Positions 40,200 to 52,575 of a stretch of 64,000 nucleotides of DNA are shown one piece after another. The stretch's first letter is position 1. Every line of letters begins with the position of its first letter. Source of the DNA: Lucifuga dentata (lineage: Eukaryota > Chordata > Actinopteri > Ophidiiformes > Bythitidae). The notes under the pieces were generated by a model. The model was not told where the DNA came from, made no database searches, and saw only the letters and a list, made by a program, of their open reading frames with translations. The stretch spans positions 1 to 64,000 of the forward strand of contig VXCM01001349.1 in NCBI GenBank assembly GCA_014773175.1. The letters are read 5' to 3'. A program made the translations under genes and the position numbers.

Positions 40200-41800
40200 A
40201 TCCCAGTATAAATGACAAACGTCTTCAGGCTCACGTTACCGCTAGAACTCTAACTAGCTAACGCTGCCGTCGTTAACGTTACCATGAAACTGTGGGACAA
40301 GCAAGCATATCTCTCACCAATCCAATGTTAACGTTAGCTAGTGACGCTGCGTTCAGCCAGCGGGTTGTGGGGCCCGTTCAGCTGGCTCGTCAACAAGCCA
40401 ACGTTAACCATTAGCTAGGGTAGTGCAACTAGCTAAACAGTCGTTAGCCGGGTTAGCTAGGTGAGCTTCCGTAATGTCCTATTCCAACGACACTGCCAAA
40501 ACTGGTGCAAGTGGACATTTCCTTTATATGTATCTTAGTACAATAACATTTACTTTAATTGCACAATGACAATGTCTACTATCGCAGGGTTAACGTTAGC
40601 TGCAACGTTAACACCATGCCAGCATGATTCTTGGTCCAAGCCCACACAACCTCACAAGCACATCTAGCTCACATCTAGCTGTAAGCTGCCCCGTCTAACG
40701 TTAACATCGGTCCGCTGACCTACTGACTGAAAGCCACCGATAACGCTGGCTTCAGCGGAGTCTGAATGGCCAGAAAATGTTAGCTACCCGCCATACCTTA
40801 ATACCATTCTCAACTTCACTGTCGTGTCCATCACTGTTAACCACTGATGTTACATATAACTAATACACACCATCAAGTGTGATAACGTTCAATGTTAAGA
40901 AAACAAAGGCCACAGTCAAAGATAACATTTTACAAATGCTCACCTCTGATGGCACGATCTTCATTTAAAGTCCAATAACCTGTATGATGAGGAAACTTAT
41001 CCAGCTTGAGATTCTCCCCTCCCTGCACGGTTAGCGAGTAACGTTAAATCCAATCCGCTTCCTCTGACCGGCAAACTCTAAAATAATTTGCCAACCAGAT
41101 TCATTTTGCTCTTCACACCACAAGATCTGATGATTAACACTGGTGATCGAAGCAACTTTGCCTAACGTTACTATCAGCTGATTACTAGCAACATGCTAAC
41201 GTTAACTAGCATGCATAACTTACTAGCTAAGCGAAATGGCTAGCTAGATGACAAAATGAGCGCAGCTAACGTTAGCTACTGCCCTGGCTAGCTCTAGCTT
41301 CTTTGGCTAGCCTGAAGCTAACAATTCTAGCTACCGCTAAATAAACGTTATGCCAAATTCAGATTTTACGTGTCGCTACAAAATCAACGTCGACCTCTTC
41401 GACAGGAACGATAAAACAGTTAGATTCAGAATACTTAAAACATGAAACAGAAACCGTGTCCTCTGATAATTTTGGTTAGGAATTTTGTGTCAATTTTCAC
41501 AAAATGGCGCGCGGTCCAAACCTGCGCAGTGAACCGGCCCGGTGGACCAGAGACACGGACAACTGAGTTAGTGCGGCGCCGCCTAATTCTCTCAACTACG
41601 TTAAATTGTCGGTCTGCTAATCTTCTTAATCCGATCCTTTAGACGCATTTCTTTACCCAAAAACGTCAAATATATATCCACTGAAAGCATTATTCCGGCG
41701 GGAAGGGAGAACATTTGAAAAGACTGAGCTGGGAGAAAAAAAAAAACCCTCCTGACAAAATGGCGATGCTCTAGCTTGTTGCCATGGCAACTGTCAATCA
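40200..41800 (-). promoter_or_regulatory. dyrk1a: DYRK1A promoter / 5' UTR region, motif-dense
   Basis: More than ten GTTAACGTTA, AACGTTAGCTA or GCTAGC words occur at 40.25-41.36 kb. 41.5-41.8 kb holds YY1-like AAAATGGCG at 41501 and 41757, an NRF1-like TGCGCAGTG near 41523, and a palindromic X-box at 41778-41791. This is consistent with a TATA-less housekeeping promoter. Confidence 0.5.
41778..41791. promoter_or_regulatory. Perfect RFX-type X-box (GTTGCCATGGCAAC)
   Basis: A 14-bp perfect palindrome that fits the RFX consensus GTNRCC-RGYAAC. It sits at the distal edge of the DYRK1A 5' region. Binding is inferred from the motif only. Confidence 0.55.
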
Positions 41801-41908
41801 AAAAAGGAAGTACCCGGATGTACCAATGACGAATAAAATCCAACTGGCCAGAGTTACACGGTATACAGAACTCCAGTGTTGTCCAGGAGGTTTGAATGTC
41901 TATGTCTC

Positions 41909-42090
41909 CATCTACATCTACATCTACATCTATATCTATCCACTGTTATACAATAATACATGACTGTGTGAGTTTGAGTTTAAAACTCTAAATCAAACTG
42001 GATTGCAAATTGGCATAGTGGGAAATAACCTAGAAAAAATTATAATAGGCCATATTAAGTGAAATCATCATCATCATCATCATCATCATC
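41909..42090. repeat. (ATCTAC)n and (ATC)n microsatellites
   Basis: A hexanucleotide run CATCTACATCTACATCTA at about 41909-41939, and an (ATC)n run at 42066-42090, in the intergenic DNA upstream of DYRK1A. Confidence 0.85.
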
Positions 42091-44500
42091 CTTCACTTTC
42101 CCCTTTCCTTCAGTTAAATTCAGTGTTTGCATGAAGGGTACTAAGTTGATTATTTATTCAGTTTATTTTATTTTTCTATTATTATTATTATTTTTTTTTT
42201 TGTTTGTTTTGTTTTGTTTTGTTTTAGTGAGTTGTTTTGTGTGAGGAATTTAAATGGTAATAGTAGGGAAATGATATTCAATCTTTTACCAGAGAGTTTC
42301 GATGGTAAGAGATTTTGCAACATTTTGGTTTTAAGATAGAGTACAGTTAGACTCACAAGCCAAACAAGTCTGATGAGTGTTGACTGTAATTAAGACTTGT
42401 CTTACTTGCTAGTCTTGTAGAAATTTAATGACCTGGTGAAACAAGTCATATTGATAAACAAAGAAGCTAGGCTATGTATCATAACCTATATGCTATGGCA
42501 TAGTAAAATGGTGGTCATTGCACATTTTATAATGCAATAATACAATAATGACAATATAACAATGAGCATTTGGACCTTGTAATTCTAATTTATTAAAATA
42601 TTCAGCTATAAAGCTATAGATATCAGTATCAGTACTGGCTGATGGGGTGGAAAAATAATGATCATTTTGTTGAATACTTAACTACAATCATAATTTTTAT
42701 AAATTATTTTCCTGATATTTCTGAACACATTTGTAATGTTTTTGGAATGTAAATGGCAGAACTTTGTGTTTGCTGTTTAAACTAGTTTAGTTTTTTAGAG
42801 AAAAATCAATAACTGTTCGTGACCAATCTGAATTTAAGAGAAGGATATATTTGGAAGTGTGCATTTTTTACTGAAATGAACCTATTTTAATGTGTTACCA
42901 ATATGAGATCTTCACTTTAAATGGCAAAAATAGTCATTTTACAATTATTTTGACAATGTCTAGATCTGCAGGTTTGTAGTTTAATTTAGTTTGTTGTTCC
43001 CTGTTGTCAGCTCAATGTATTCTTTCTGAACCATAAAAATCTCCCTTTTGGCTGGAGGCCCTCCCAGCTGTTATAACCCTTCAGGCTTAGAGCTAGAAGC
43101 AAGGTTCAGGCTTCAGGCTCAGAAGGTTAAAAGCAAGAATAACCCCAGTTATTCAAAGATGGTGGGAACCTTAGCTAGGTCAAAGGGATGAAAAATTAAA
43201 CCAGTCGACCATAAGGTAATTTACATGAGGAAATATATAAAGTGCAGTACAAATTTATAAGAATTCCAATTTAGTTTTAGTAAACACAAAGATAAAATGT
43301 CACTAAACCTGTGCAGAAATTCCGTAGTGCTGAAACGCCAACATGATTCTACTGTCTCTCCTTTCATCCTTTAAATGGCCCTCAATCCTAGGATCCATTA
43401 CAAAGTCTTGGGGGCTTCCAGAATGTGTTGGACCAGATACTCTATGCTGCAGTCTACTGAATCACTCATGTCACGTTTATCTGCATTGCAACTTATCACA
43501 AGCATGTCTAAAATAACTTACATAATATGCCACATTACATCATATACTCATCATAACCATATGACATCATGTCTCACAATATCAAACACACTCAAACTAA
43601 CATGCACACCCACGGACATACAGAGTCTCCACTTTACCTAACTTTCATGTCTTTAGACAGCAGGAGAAAACCAGAGCATTTGAAATAAACTCATATGAAC
43701 TGGGGGAGGACATAAAAGATCCATAAGGACCAGGGCTGACATCTGACATCTGCACTGTTGTGGCACCGCCAGTTGTGTACATTGGAAAGCATGGCCAAGC
43801 AGAAATGCTTTCAGGAATCAAACCCTACGACACTGAAGTAGGCCTCATTTCCTGAAATCTCCACGACAGGTTTATTTATTGTAATAGTTGGGATCTACAG
43901 TGGAGATGAAAGTGTCAAATTACAACATATGCTGTTGCATATAAGAAAATGAAAATCATTCATTTTGTCACAAGGAGAGTTTTAATAATCCATAATAAAT
44001 TAGAAACAGTTTGAACATTCATATAACTGACTTTTTACACCACTTCAGAGCTCTCAACTTCTTTTTAAAAATCAGTGCTGAAAACTTCTAAAATGAAGCA
44101 ATAGCTTATAGCATGACTGTAGTGTCATTATAATAACAACATTATTTTGATGTTAATGTTTCAGACATTATAACATAATGTAACATACTTTAAGCATTCC
44201 ATTATATTTATACTGTACAATAATTTTGCAATTAAAAAATAAATCTTAAAACCTTGTTTCACTTCCACGGGACCCATAATGTTAATTCTAATTTATTCTG
44301 ATGTATTTTATTTTTTAGTTTGCTAGTTTAATTAGCAGGGCACAATGCACAATAAATAATTTGCACCAGAGATAATTTTCATCTGTCGTCCCTGGGTGTA
44401 AGAATGAATAACATGGCAAGCAGTGGCAAAAACAGACTCAATAAAAATAGGATGGAGTAATTAAAAACAATACCTCGTTTGCTATAAAACATTATAAAAT

Positions 44501-44532
44501 CATAATAATAATAATAATAATAATAATAATAG
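44501..44532. repeat. (ATA)n microsatellite
   Basis: A pure AAT/ATA trinucleotide run; its minus-strand translation is poly-Tyr. It lies within 35 bp of the unexplained ORF at 44563. Confidence 0.9.
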
Positions 44533-44562
44533 TATATTATTAGTGACTGTACAGCTGTGCTT

Positions 44563-44760
44563 TCAGACATTTTTAAACTTCTGATTCAAATTATTTAAAA
44601 GTACAGGATCATTTTGATGATTTAATAGAGAGGGCAGTTTGGCCAAATTTTGGATAACAGTCCCCTCTGGTGGAAGTTCTTGTAATGTTTCTTTTAATCT
44701 CTTCCTGTAGTCTCTTGCTATAAGCAGTGCTGTGCCATAATGTGGATCAGGGGACTTCAT
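44563..44760 (-). CDS. Unidentified 65-codon ORF
   Basis: ATG-initiated and complete, with non-repetitive, protein-like composition: KSPDPHYGTALLIARDYRKR, then LKETLQELPPEGTVIQNLAK. It is helix-forming, with no signal peptide or membrane segment. It could be a small protein, the last exon of an unseen gene or a gene fragment. An acceptor just before the ATG is not clear (TTTCAAGTAAAATG). No family recognised. The surrounding DNA is AT-rich repeat, so the composition stands out. Confidence 0.3.
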   Translation of the reverse strand: MKSPDPHYGTALLIARDYRKRLKETLQELPPEGTVIQNLAKLPSLLNHQNDPVLLNNLNQKFKNV

Positions 44761-45879
44761 TTTACTTGAAAGTAGCCTAAACTATGTTGCTATAGTATTG
44801 CTGATAAATCAACATGGATATGTAATTAGTAAAAGTAAACTCAAACAAATTCTAAGATTAAGAGTTCTTTGTACAATAAAACAGTACTGTAATTTGAAGG
44901 ATGCAGTTGATTTAATTTGTGATAAATTACTGTAGTCTGAACAACTGTGGTGTATTGTACAGGCAGGAAATGTGGCCTACAAACACAATCTCTGCAGAAA
45001 AAATGATGATGTAATTTATTCTCAAAAGTACCAAAGATATTTGATATGTCAATCCTTATAAACAAATTATAAAATAAAGCCTTTTCACATTTCTGTTAAA
45101 GTCTGCATTTATGGCACCTCGATAATAATTAAAAAAAAATAAAAAAATATTTGGATCAACTGCTAGACTACCAGTAGGAATCTAAAGGTGAATGGGATCA
45201 ACAAAAACATAACCAAATGTTTGCAAAAATACCATGTAATTATGAACATGAAGTTATTAGTAACATTACAGCTGTTCATTCAGAATTAAGTTTTCTGATT
45301 ATGAGACAGTGCTGTACAGTCCACAGCTTATTCATATGTATTTTAATGTTTAACTTCACCAAACCCAGTTTTAGGGGAGAATGTCAAACATTTGAAGGGA
45401 ACACAGAAACTATTGTGAGGAACCACAAAGATATCTCGGGGGGGGGGGGNGGGGGGGGGGGGGAGAAACCCACATGACCTTCAGGAGGCTCTGTAGCAGC
45501 CAGATATTACTGCTGCATAAACATGTCATTTACCATTTCTTCCTGAAAATATTTAATTCAACATCAGGTGGCTGGCTGTTGTGCAAGTAAGTAGCCTGAC
45601 AATATGCTATATACTGTTGCAAGAAAAAAGTTTGTGATTTATTAGGAAATAGCTGGATTCATGCATTAAATACTGATCAGATGTGGTCTAATCTGCACAA
45701 TAACAGGCAAACACATTCTGTCTAAACTAATAACAGACAAGTAAATGTATTTTTTCATATCTTTATGGAACACATTATTTAAGCATTCAGAGTCAAGGTT
45801 AGTGAAACGATGTTAACCTTGTTTTTAATGATGATAATAATAATAATAATAATAATACAAAACTGCTTTAGTTCATCAA

Positions 45880-46410
45880 TATTTCTGGGATTTCTTGCAT
45901 GAACAGCCCTCCTCAGGTCAGGTCATCGCATCTCTATTGGATTTAGGGTTGATTGTTGCAAAACACAAATTGTCTTTTAAAATCCTTCTTCTTTTTTTTT
46001 TTTTTTTTNTTTTTTTTTTTTTTTTTTGTCATTGTCTTCTTGCATCATTTAAATTCTATTAAGCTTCAGGTGATGGATCGTTATCCATACACATTTTCTC
46101 TGAAAAGTTATTGATAGAATTTTGAATTAATCTTTTCTTCGATGACTACAAGCTGTCCAGGCCCTGAAGCAGCAAAGCAACCGCAATCCATGAAAATCCC
46201 TCTGCCATGCTTCACGGTTGGAATGTGGATTTGGTGTTGGTGTGCAGTGATCTTTCAGGATACCTAGGGAGAGTAACAACAGCATTAACTTTGCTCCTTT
46301 TGTAGAAAATTGTGGACTGATGAAGACCGAGGTCTTTAGAAATACTTTTGTGGTCTTTTCCAGCTTCATATAGCTCAAACATCAATTTTAATGAATCTGT
46401 TGAATCTGTG
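45880..46410 (-). pseudogene. Degenerate Tc1/mariner transposase fragment
   Basis: Read on the minus strand, GCFAASGPGQLVVIEEKIN matches the conserved GCFAASGPG-LAVI block of Tc1-type transposases. It is followed by stops and indels. Plus-strand phrases such as CTTCAGGTGATGGAT and CATGCTTCACGGTTGGAATG are the antisense of the same gene. A poly-T run with n (46009) interrupts it. It is inactive. Confidence 0.7.
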
Positions 46411-46834
46411 GAATAAAATAAGTTTATTTTTACATATCTATATGTTTAATTACTAATAGGAACCAGTGGTTTTGAGTAACTAAACAGCAACAGAAAAAGT
46501 TAAAACTTTTGAACTCATACTATTGTTTGAGGGTGCATATATCTCTAAAAGATGATTCTGCTACTTGTGACTTTGCAAACTACCCTCACTAAAGATCTGA
46601 AATAGGAGTTTCTGTACTCTGAAAAAAAGATTGTAATTTTGTCCTGAACTCCATGATTGCTTGTTATATTCTTTGGCCAGAAGATGGCAGCAGAAGCTCA
46701 TCTTGTATTACACAAGAGTGTTCGGTAATGAGCTCGAATATTTCAAAATTTCTTGATATTCACTTTATTCAGGTAGATTGGCCATAGTGACACAGATACA
46801 AACCAGCTGCTCAAAAGGATTGCTCATCTGCCAT

Positions 46835-46890
46835 GATACCACTACTGAAGAGTTCCTGAGCAAGGCACTGTACCGCAGTGAAACTGAGGC
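46835..46890. mobile_element. SINE tail fragment
   Basis: TTCCTGAGCAAGGCACTGTA resembles the conserved GAGCAAGGCACTG block of teleost tRNA-SINEs, also present in the SINE at 14310-14490. No A or B box is retained. Confidence 0.4.
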
Positions 46891-47047
46891 GGAGATGACG
46901 TGTTCTGTTTAAGATGCATATATAACTTTTTTTTTTTTTTTTTTTTTTTTTTTGCATTGTGTTGCAATTTGTTTCCTTTTAAAGGAGAACATGTAACTGT
47001 TTTTATACTTTTTTTTTTGGCGTCATTGTATAAATGGCATGGCTTAT

Positions 47048-47160
47048 AAGATAAGATAAGATAAGATAAGATAAGATAAGATAAGACTTTATTGATCCCC
47101 AAGGGGAAATTCAGGTGTTACAGCACAGTACAATTCCAAGGTAGCAAAAAAAAAAAAAAA
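47048..47160. repeat. Retrotransposon-type tail with (GATAA)n
   Basis: An (AGATA)n run is followed by GACTTTATTGATCCCCAAGG, which in reverse is the ..GGATCAATAAAGTC plus microsatellite terminus common in fish retroelements. It ends in a poly-A run. It is related to 9936-10260 but has a different tail unit. Confidence 0.6.
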
Positions 47161-47894
47161 AAAAAAAAAAAGGTAATATAAAAGTGGTAAAATAAAAATG
47201 GAGAGATTAAAGGGTAGAAATTAAGCTAAAAAAATGTCTATCAAATGACTAAAATGCAGTTAAGACTGAATATTTAAAAAAACACTTTATGGAAACTACA
47301 GCAGCCTCCACACAGGTTATGTAATGATACTGTATACTGATAAGTATATATCCATGTTCAAGTATATACTTGTCAGTGTATATACAGTATCATTGCACAA
47401 AAATCCCATTGAATCAAACACTTGTCCGGATCCGGAATAAATTCTCTTGATATTGTATCATGAGATACACATGCCTGATTTTTTCATTGAGATTGGTATA
47501 TTACTTTTGAAGCAATTGACCAAAATATTGCAAAATGGTGTATTTTGCAATGTTAAGAAATCATTTTTATTTTCATTTTGGATCCACAATAAAATGTAAT
47601 GGCTACTTCAGTGGGCCATGCCCCGCTCTTCCTTATCATGTGAAAACATAACCTCCTCATATGAGGTAAGAAGGATGATAAACTATTGTACAGCTACTCA
47701 CAGTCTGTCTACTTTATTGCTCTATAAAATCTGTGAATTTACACAGGTGAAGTGAGTCTCTGAAATGTATGTGTTGACCTCTCTCAGTGTTGATTTTTAG
47801 TTTATTTTAAAGATGATCAGTGTAAAGAACAATGGAAAGAGATGACAAGACAACAACATAATATGCAGTGGACATAATGTTTCCAAATGTACAC

Positions 47895-47900
47895 TTTATT
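47895..47900 (-). terminator. Candidate ALCAM polyadenylation signal (AATAAA)
   Basis: AATAAA on the minus strand, about 1.75 kb past the ALCAM stop codon, in a setting typical of a 3' UTR end. Intervening 47.9-49.6 kb has no other gene and is probably ALCAM 3' UTR, interrupted by homopolymer runs with n at 48196 and 49253. Confidence 0.4.
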
Positions 47901-48196
47901 TTAAACAAAAGTACAAAAACAAATGTCAGATATTTACAATACTTGCATGGCAATGTTCACTTTCTTTGGTCATTCTTCCAATTTGATGGTTTTACACAAA
48001 GTAGGCAACAACAGCAGCTTGAAAGTGTGTGAGATTATCACATGCTGAATCTTTTATTCAAACAGATGCTGAACAACCTACTGATGAATCAGAACCTAAT
48101 TAATCTGGAAAGTCTGCAAGCAATTTTTTCAATTGTTTCAACCCAACACATGAATTATGTGACAATTATTGATTTTTTTTTTTTTTTTACCCACCN

Positions 48197-48231
<35 letters not shown>

Positions 48232-49643
48232 ATCACATACTTCACAATTACATCCTGTCTGATACATTTTCAGATTTCATAATTGCTCAAACATAACCAT
48301 GATCAAAACTGTGACGTATACAGCTGCGCATATTCCATCATTTTCTACACAAATTTGCCATGAAAACATGAATCCTAGTGCACATCACAAACTGAAGCAA
48401 TTACAGGTAGATTTCCAAAAGAAGGCAAATATATCATAACAGCTACTTTCAAAGAAACTCCTGTCCGTTCTGTGCTTCCTAATTACAAAATGACGCCATG
48501 GCTATACGATGAACAAGTCATACCTCAACACTGATGGAGCATTGACTGAGAATTAATTAACACACTTCTAGCTAGCCTTGGAAAATAAAACAAAATTCTC
48601 AACCAGTTTCAAGGCTTTTTTCTTGGGAAATGTATGGAAGAAACAATGGCTTTACATAATACAACCTGTGCAATTAAACAAAAATCAGTAAGTGAAGTAA
48701 ATGGCGCTGTACTCTCTCTACAATCTACCTGCTTGTGTCATGCAGCAGTTCTGTCCAATGTATGTATTTTGCAAAGATGTAAAAAAAAAGAGAATTTTCT
48801 GGTACATCATCTACTTCCTGCAACATGTAAACCCATCTATGACTAATGCTCAGTAACAATATACCCATAGCCCTTTCACGAGTTCCATCTCAATTTCAAC
48901 ATTTGTACGCATGAGTGACCAAAATGACATAATCAGATTCAATATACGATACATTGATGTTGAAGGCAGAGCTTGTTTGACTGTGAAGATGATGAAAGCC
49001 CCCCCACATCTTTGAGGGACAAAGAGACTAACGTGAACTGATGCAGACCTACACATCCATACAGGCATCCATAAAGGCAACTGGTCTAGCAGTAATTCTT
49101 CTTGCATTAACTAACAAAATCAAACATTTTCTCCGTTTCCCAAATCCTTTCTAACAAACACGAATCCTAATAGTAAGTTTTACACATGTATCAGTAGTGC
49201 AGACAAGTTATTATATCAATACGGTATCCATTCATTTTTTTTTTTTTTTTTTNTGGGGTGGGGTGGGGAGGGGGTGTTGTTGTTATTGGATTTTAGTAAA
49301 ATTCTCCCTGAAACCAAATCCAAACGGTCTTCATCCCAATGTACACTTGTTTTCCCCAATGTCAGAGGTGGAGAGAAATGTGCAAAAGGTTCTGGTTCCA
49401 CTGCAGGTGAAAGAATAAATTAAAATGATACAACAATTATTTTGGCATGCAGTAAAAATAATATTAAAGTCTTATAAAGTCATTATCCTTTTCTTCCTTC
49501 ATTTAGATAGGCATTTTATGATATTAATCCATTTGTTGCTTGTTAAACAGTATTATTGTGTGTCTGTCTTTACTATGCATCATAGTTTTGAAAGTGTTTT
49601 CTTCCTCTACCTTTCACATTCCCAGAGGATGGTTCCTTTTTCT

Positions 49644-52541
49644 TTACACCTCAGCCTTTTGGCTGTTCTCCTCCACTTTTTCCTCTAGTTTTTTCTCCTC
49701 TTCAGAAGATCCATTCTCCTTTTCACCAGTCTTCCAGCTTCCTTGCCTTTTTAGAATAAAACATTGTTACTTTGCATGCCAATAATACTTCCCTTTTACA
49801 GTCATTTGTATGAAATGACTGTAAAATGACAAAGTGAGAAATGTACAAAATAACATAGTGTATTTCCTTTCCACTATGTCTGTTGCTATGCTACCATGTA
49901 CTTAGATCTTCATAATCAGTGTCACTAATACTAATTTCTTATAATTAATTAACTTCTTTTCATTTTGATTCTGATTAAAAAACTTGTAGAAAAGGATAAA
50001 GAACCATACTGGCAATCGTGCATGTTTGAGTTCAATATATACAACTATTACGTTACTGACAACCAATTTCCAAAACAGAAAACTGCATTTTAGTTTTCTT
50101 GTATTTTATTTTTTTTTCAAATCCCCTAATTTTTCAAAATCAAATGTTCAGGTGATACACCCACCTTAAAATTCAATGTTTTGCCTTCTAACATTTATGG
50201 CTTCTACGATTGTAGAAGCCATGGTCATTTAAATTTCTCAATAAAAGCTGTCGTCTCCTGGGACTATATTTCCTGGTGGAGACATACATTGTCTTATGTG
50301 TGCAGCTCCGTGTTGGATCGGGTTAAATAAAATTACTAAAAAAAAAAAAAAAAAANAAAAAAAAAAAAAAAAATTTCCGAAGAGACATGTAGTTTGATGT
50401 GATGACTCATGTCATGCATGTTTCAAGTCTCTACAAGTTGATTTTTATAGCATACTGGAATGACATGAAACCAATGGCAGTCTGGCAGTAGGAAGAACAT
50501 TCTATAATTTACCGCTAAAGTAGTATATTTTGGGAAAAGGTTGTCAGTAACGTAGCTTGTATGAGGATTATATATTGGGCTCAAACATGCACGATCACGG
50601 TACAGTCCTTTAATGTTGACTTCTTACTTGGATTTTTTCATGTACACCCAGTATGTCAGACCTATAACCATGGAGGCTAAGAGAAGACTGACTACAACTC
50701 CAACCACCAGTTTGGTTTGGTCACTGTCCTCCGGCTGATCTGTAATAAAAATGAAACAAACATTAGAGAGACCATAGAGTCATTTCAGCATAAAACCTCA
50801 GCCTGAAAGCACATGGTTATGGAAAGGAAAAATCATTATGTTCAATACATGCATTGATGAATGACACATCCACACTGCACATGATTGTGACCTGCTGAGT
50901 TTAACAGATACTCTTATTTTATGACTCGTTTCACCAGCCAATAAGAGTATGGATAATGTTGACATTCTGTCAGGATGCTGGCAGCTCCATTCCTCTTACT
51001 CCTAAAATGTGTGTTTTTAACAACACACTGTTCAACCATTGATTTCACATTAGTGAAAACTAAGCTAAGTATTTGATAAAAGAGTCATTAAACACCATTT
51101 CACTCCCCATCGTCTTTAATCCCCCCACCCCACCTTTCCTTAAAAGCAGGAAGATCACTACAACTTACCTTGTTTATCCACTTTCACCCTCTCAAATACT
51201 GAAATCAGATATAAAATAACATTAACTTCCAAAAATTTAAAGAAGTAAAATTAAGATAAAACAAGCCAGACAACTGATTTACAAGCAATAAAAATTGTCT
51301 ACACTACTTCTATACTACTGCATGCAAGTAATTCAGAGAAGAAATAGATTGAATCCAGCATCCCAACACACAGAGAAAAGAGGTGAAATGCTGCGTCAAA
51401 CACACGGGATGAATAATCAAGAGAGAGAGAGAGCAAAGGATGATGTTAATACTGTTAATACTGCAATTAAGTGCATGCCTCGATTACATGTGATATAAAT
51501 GACTGATGTAGTGAAAAGTAAAAAAGATAGACCATTACTTAGTGCTGATTAAAGGGCAAACAACCACCAATATAATGAAAAATCAATAACACTTTGAAAA
51601 GAGCATTTAATCAGCTTTTCCCATTCAAAATTCACTATCTTTGTGTTAGAAATACTTACGTAGCACAAAATAAACATGTCAAAAGATATCAAGTGGGTTT
51701 ACTGTCATGTACATATAAATGATGTTAATAATGAAGTTAAAATAGTTTTTAATGTATTGAATCCCAACATTTTGTCAACATGCAGACAGAGGGTTAGAGA
51801 GCATAGTAAGTACAGTTCTACAAAGATAGATTAATGAGCGATGCATTAGAAAAAAGTAGAAAGGGGAGAGAAATGAAGCATATCCTACCACTTTTTACTT
51901 ACAGGTTGACACATTTATGACCTTGGTATCCTGGCCAAACTGATTGTACACCGTACAGGAGACAGTCAGATTCGCAGCTGGCTCAACAGTGATCTTGTGT
52001 GTTATTTTTCCATTGATGAAGGGACTCTCATCCAGCTGAATGAGGAAAAATACAGCTTAACATATTAACTGGATACTTTTAGCTTTGTCAAATCTGCCAC
52101 AGCAAAAATAATAATTAAATGTTTCATAAAACCCCAGAAAATCCAACTGTTGTGGTTAAAATAACATTATTTTCTACCACTAGGGGGCGATGTTTGATCT
52201 TTATGTGACAGCTTTCCAATGACAAAGCCCTTATATGGAGGTAATTCCCTCTCATATGTCAAATGCATCACGATTAAATTTGAGAGCAGGATCTTATAGA
52301 TATGCTGTAAATATTTATTTAATTTTGGCGCATTTGGTGTTCCACACCCCAATTCCCAAACCACCGTTGTCATTTCATCCATTGAGGCAATCCCTCAATT
52401 TGATTGGTTAATTTTTTTTACCTTTGACATTTGTCTAAAAAAAAAAAATCCACACACAAGCAAAAAAAAATCCAAGTGTGAGCAGAAAAATGCGTGCGCG
52501 CGCATACTGTAAGTTACACAAAAGCACAGTCCAAACGTGGG

Positions 52542-52575
<34 letters not shown>

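Larger units (their letters stand above)
41860..47880. other. Repeat-rich intergenic interval between DYRK1A and ALCAM
   Basis: It contains a Tc1/mariner relic, a SINE fragment, a retroelement tail, several microsatellites and three n positions in homopolymer tracts (45450, 46009) or nearby (48196). One 65-codon ORF with non-repetitive composition is listed separately. Nothing else of convincing coding potential was found. Confidence 0.6.

Noticed and set aside
43375..43641. 88-aa plus-strand ORF slightly like the end of a LINE reverse transcriptase (RIHYKVLG)
   Set aside because: Only one short phrase is suggestive and the rest is AT-rich noise.
48850..49107. 85-aa minus-strand ORF downstream of ALCAM
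   Set aside because: It lies in the probable ALCAM 3' UTR and shows no recognisable motif or splice context.
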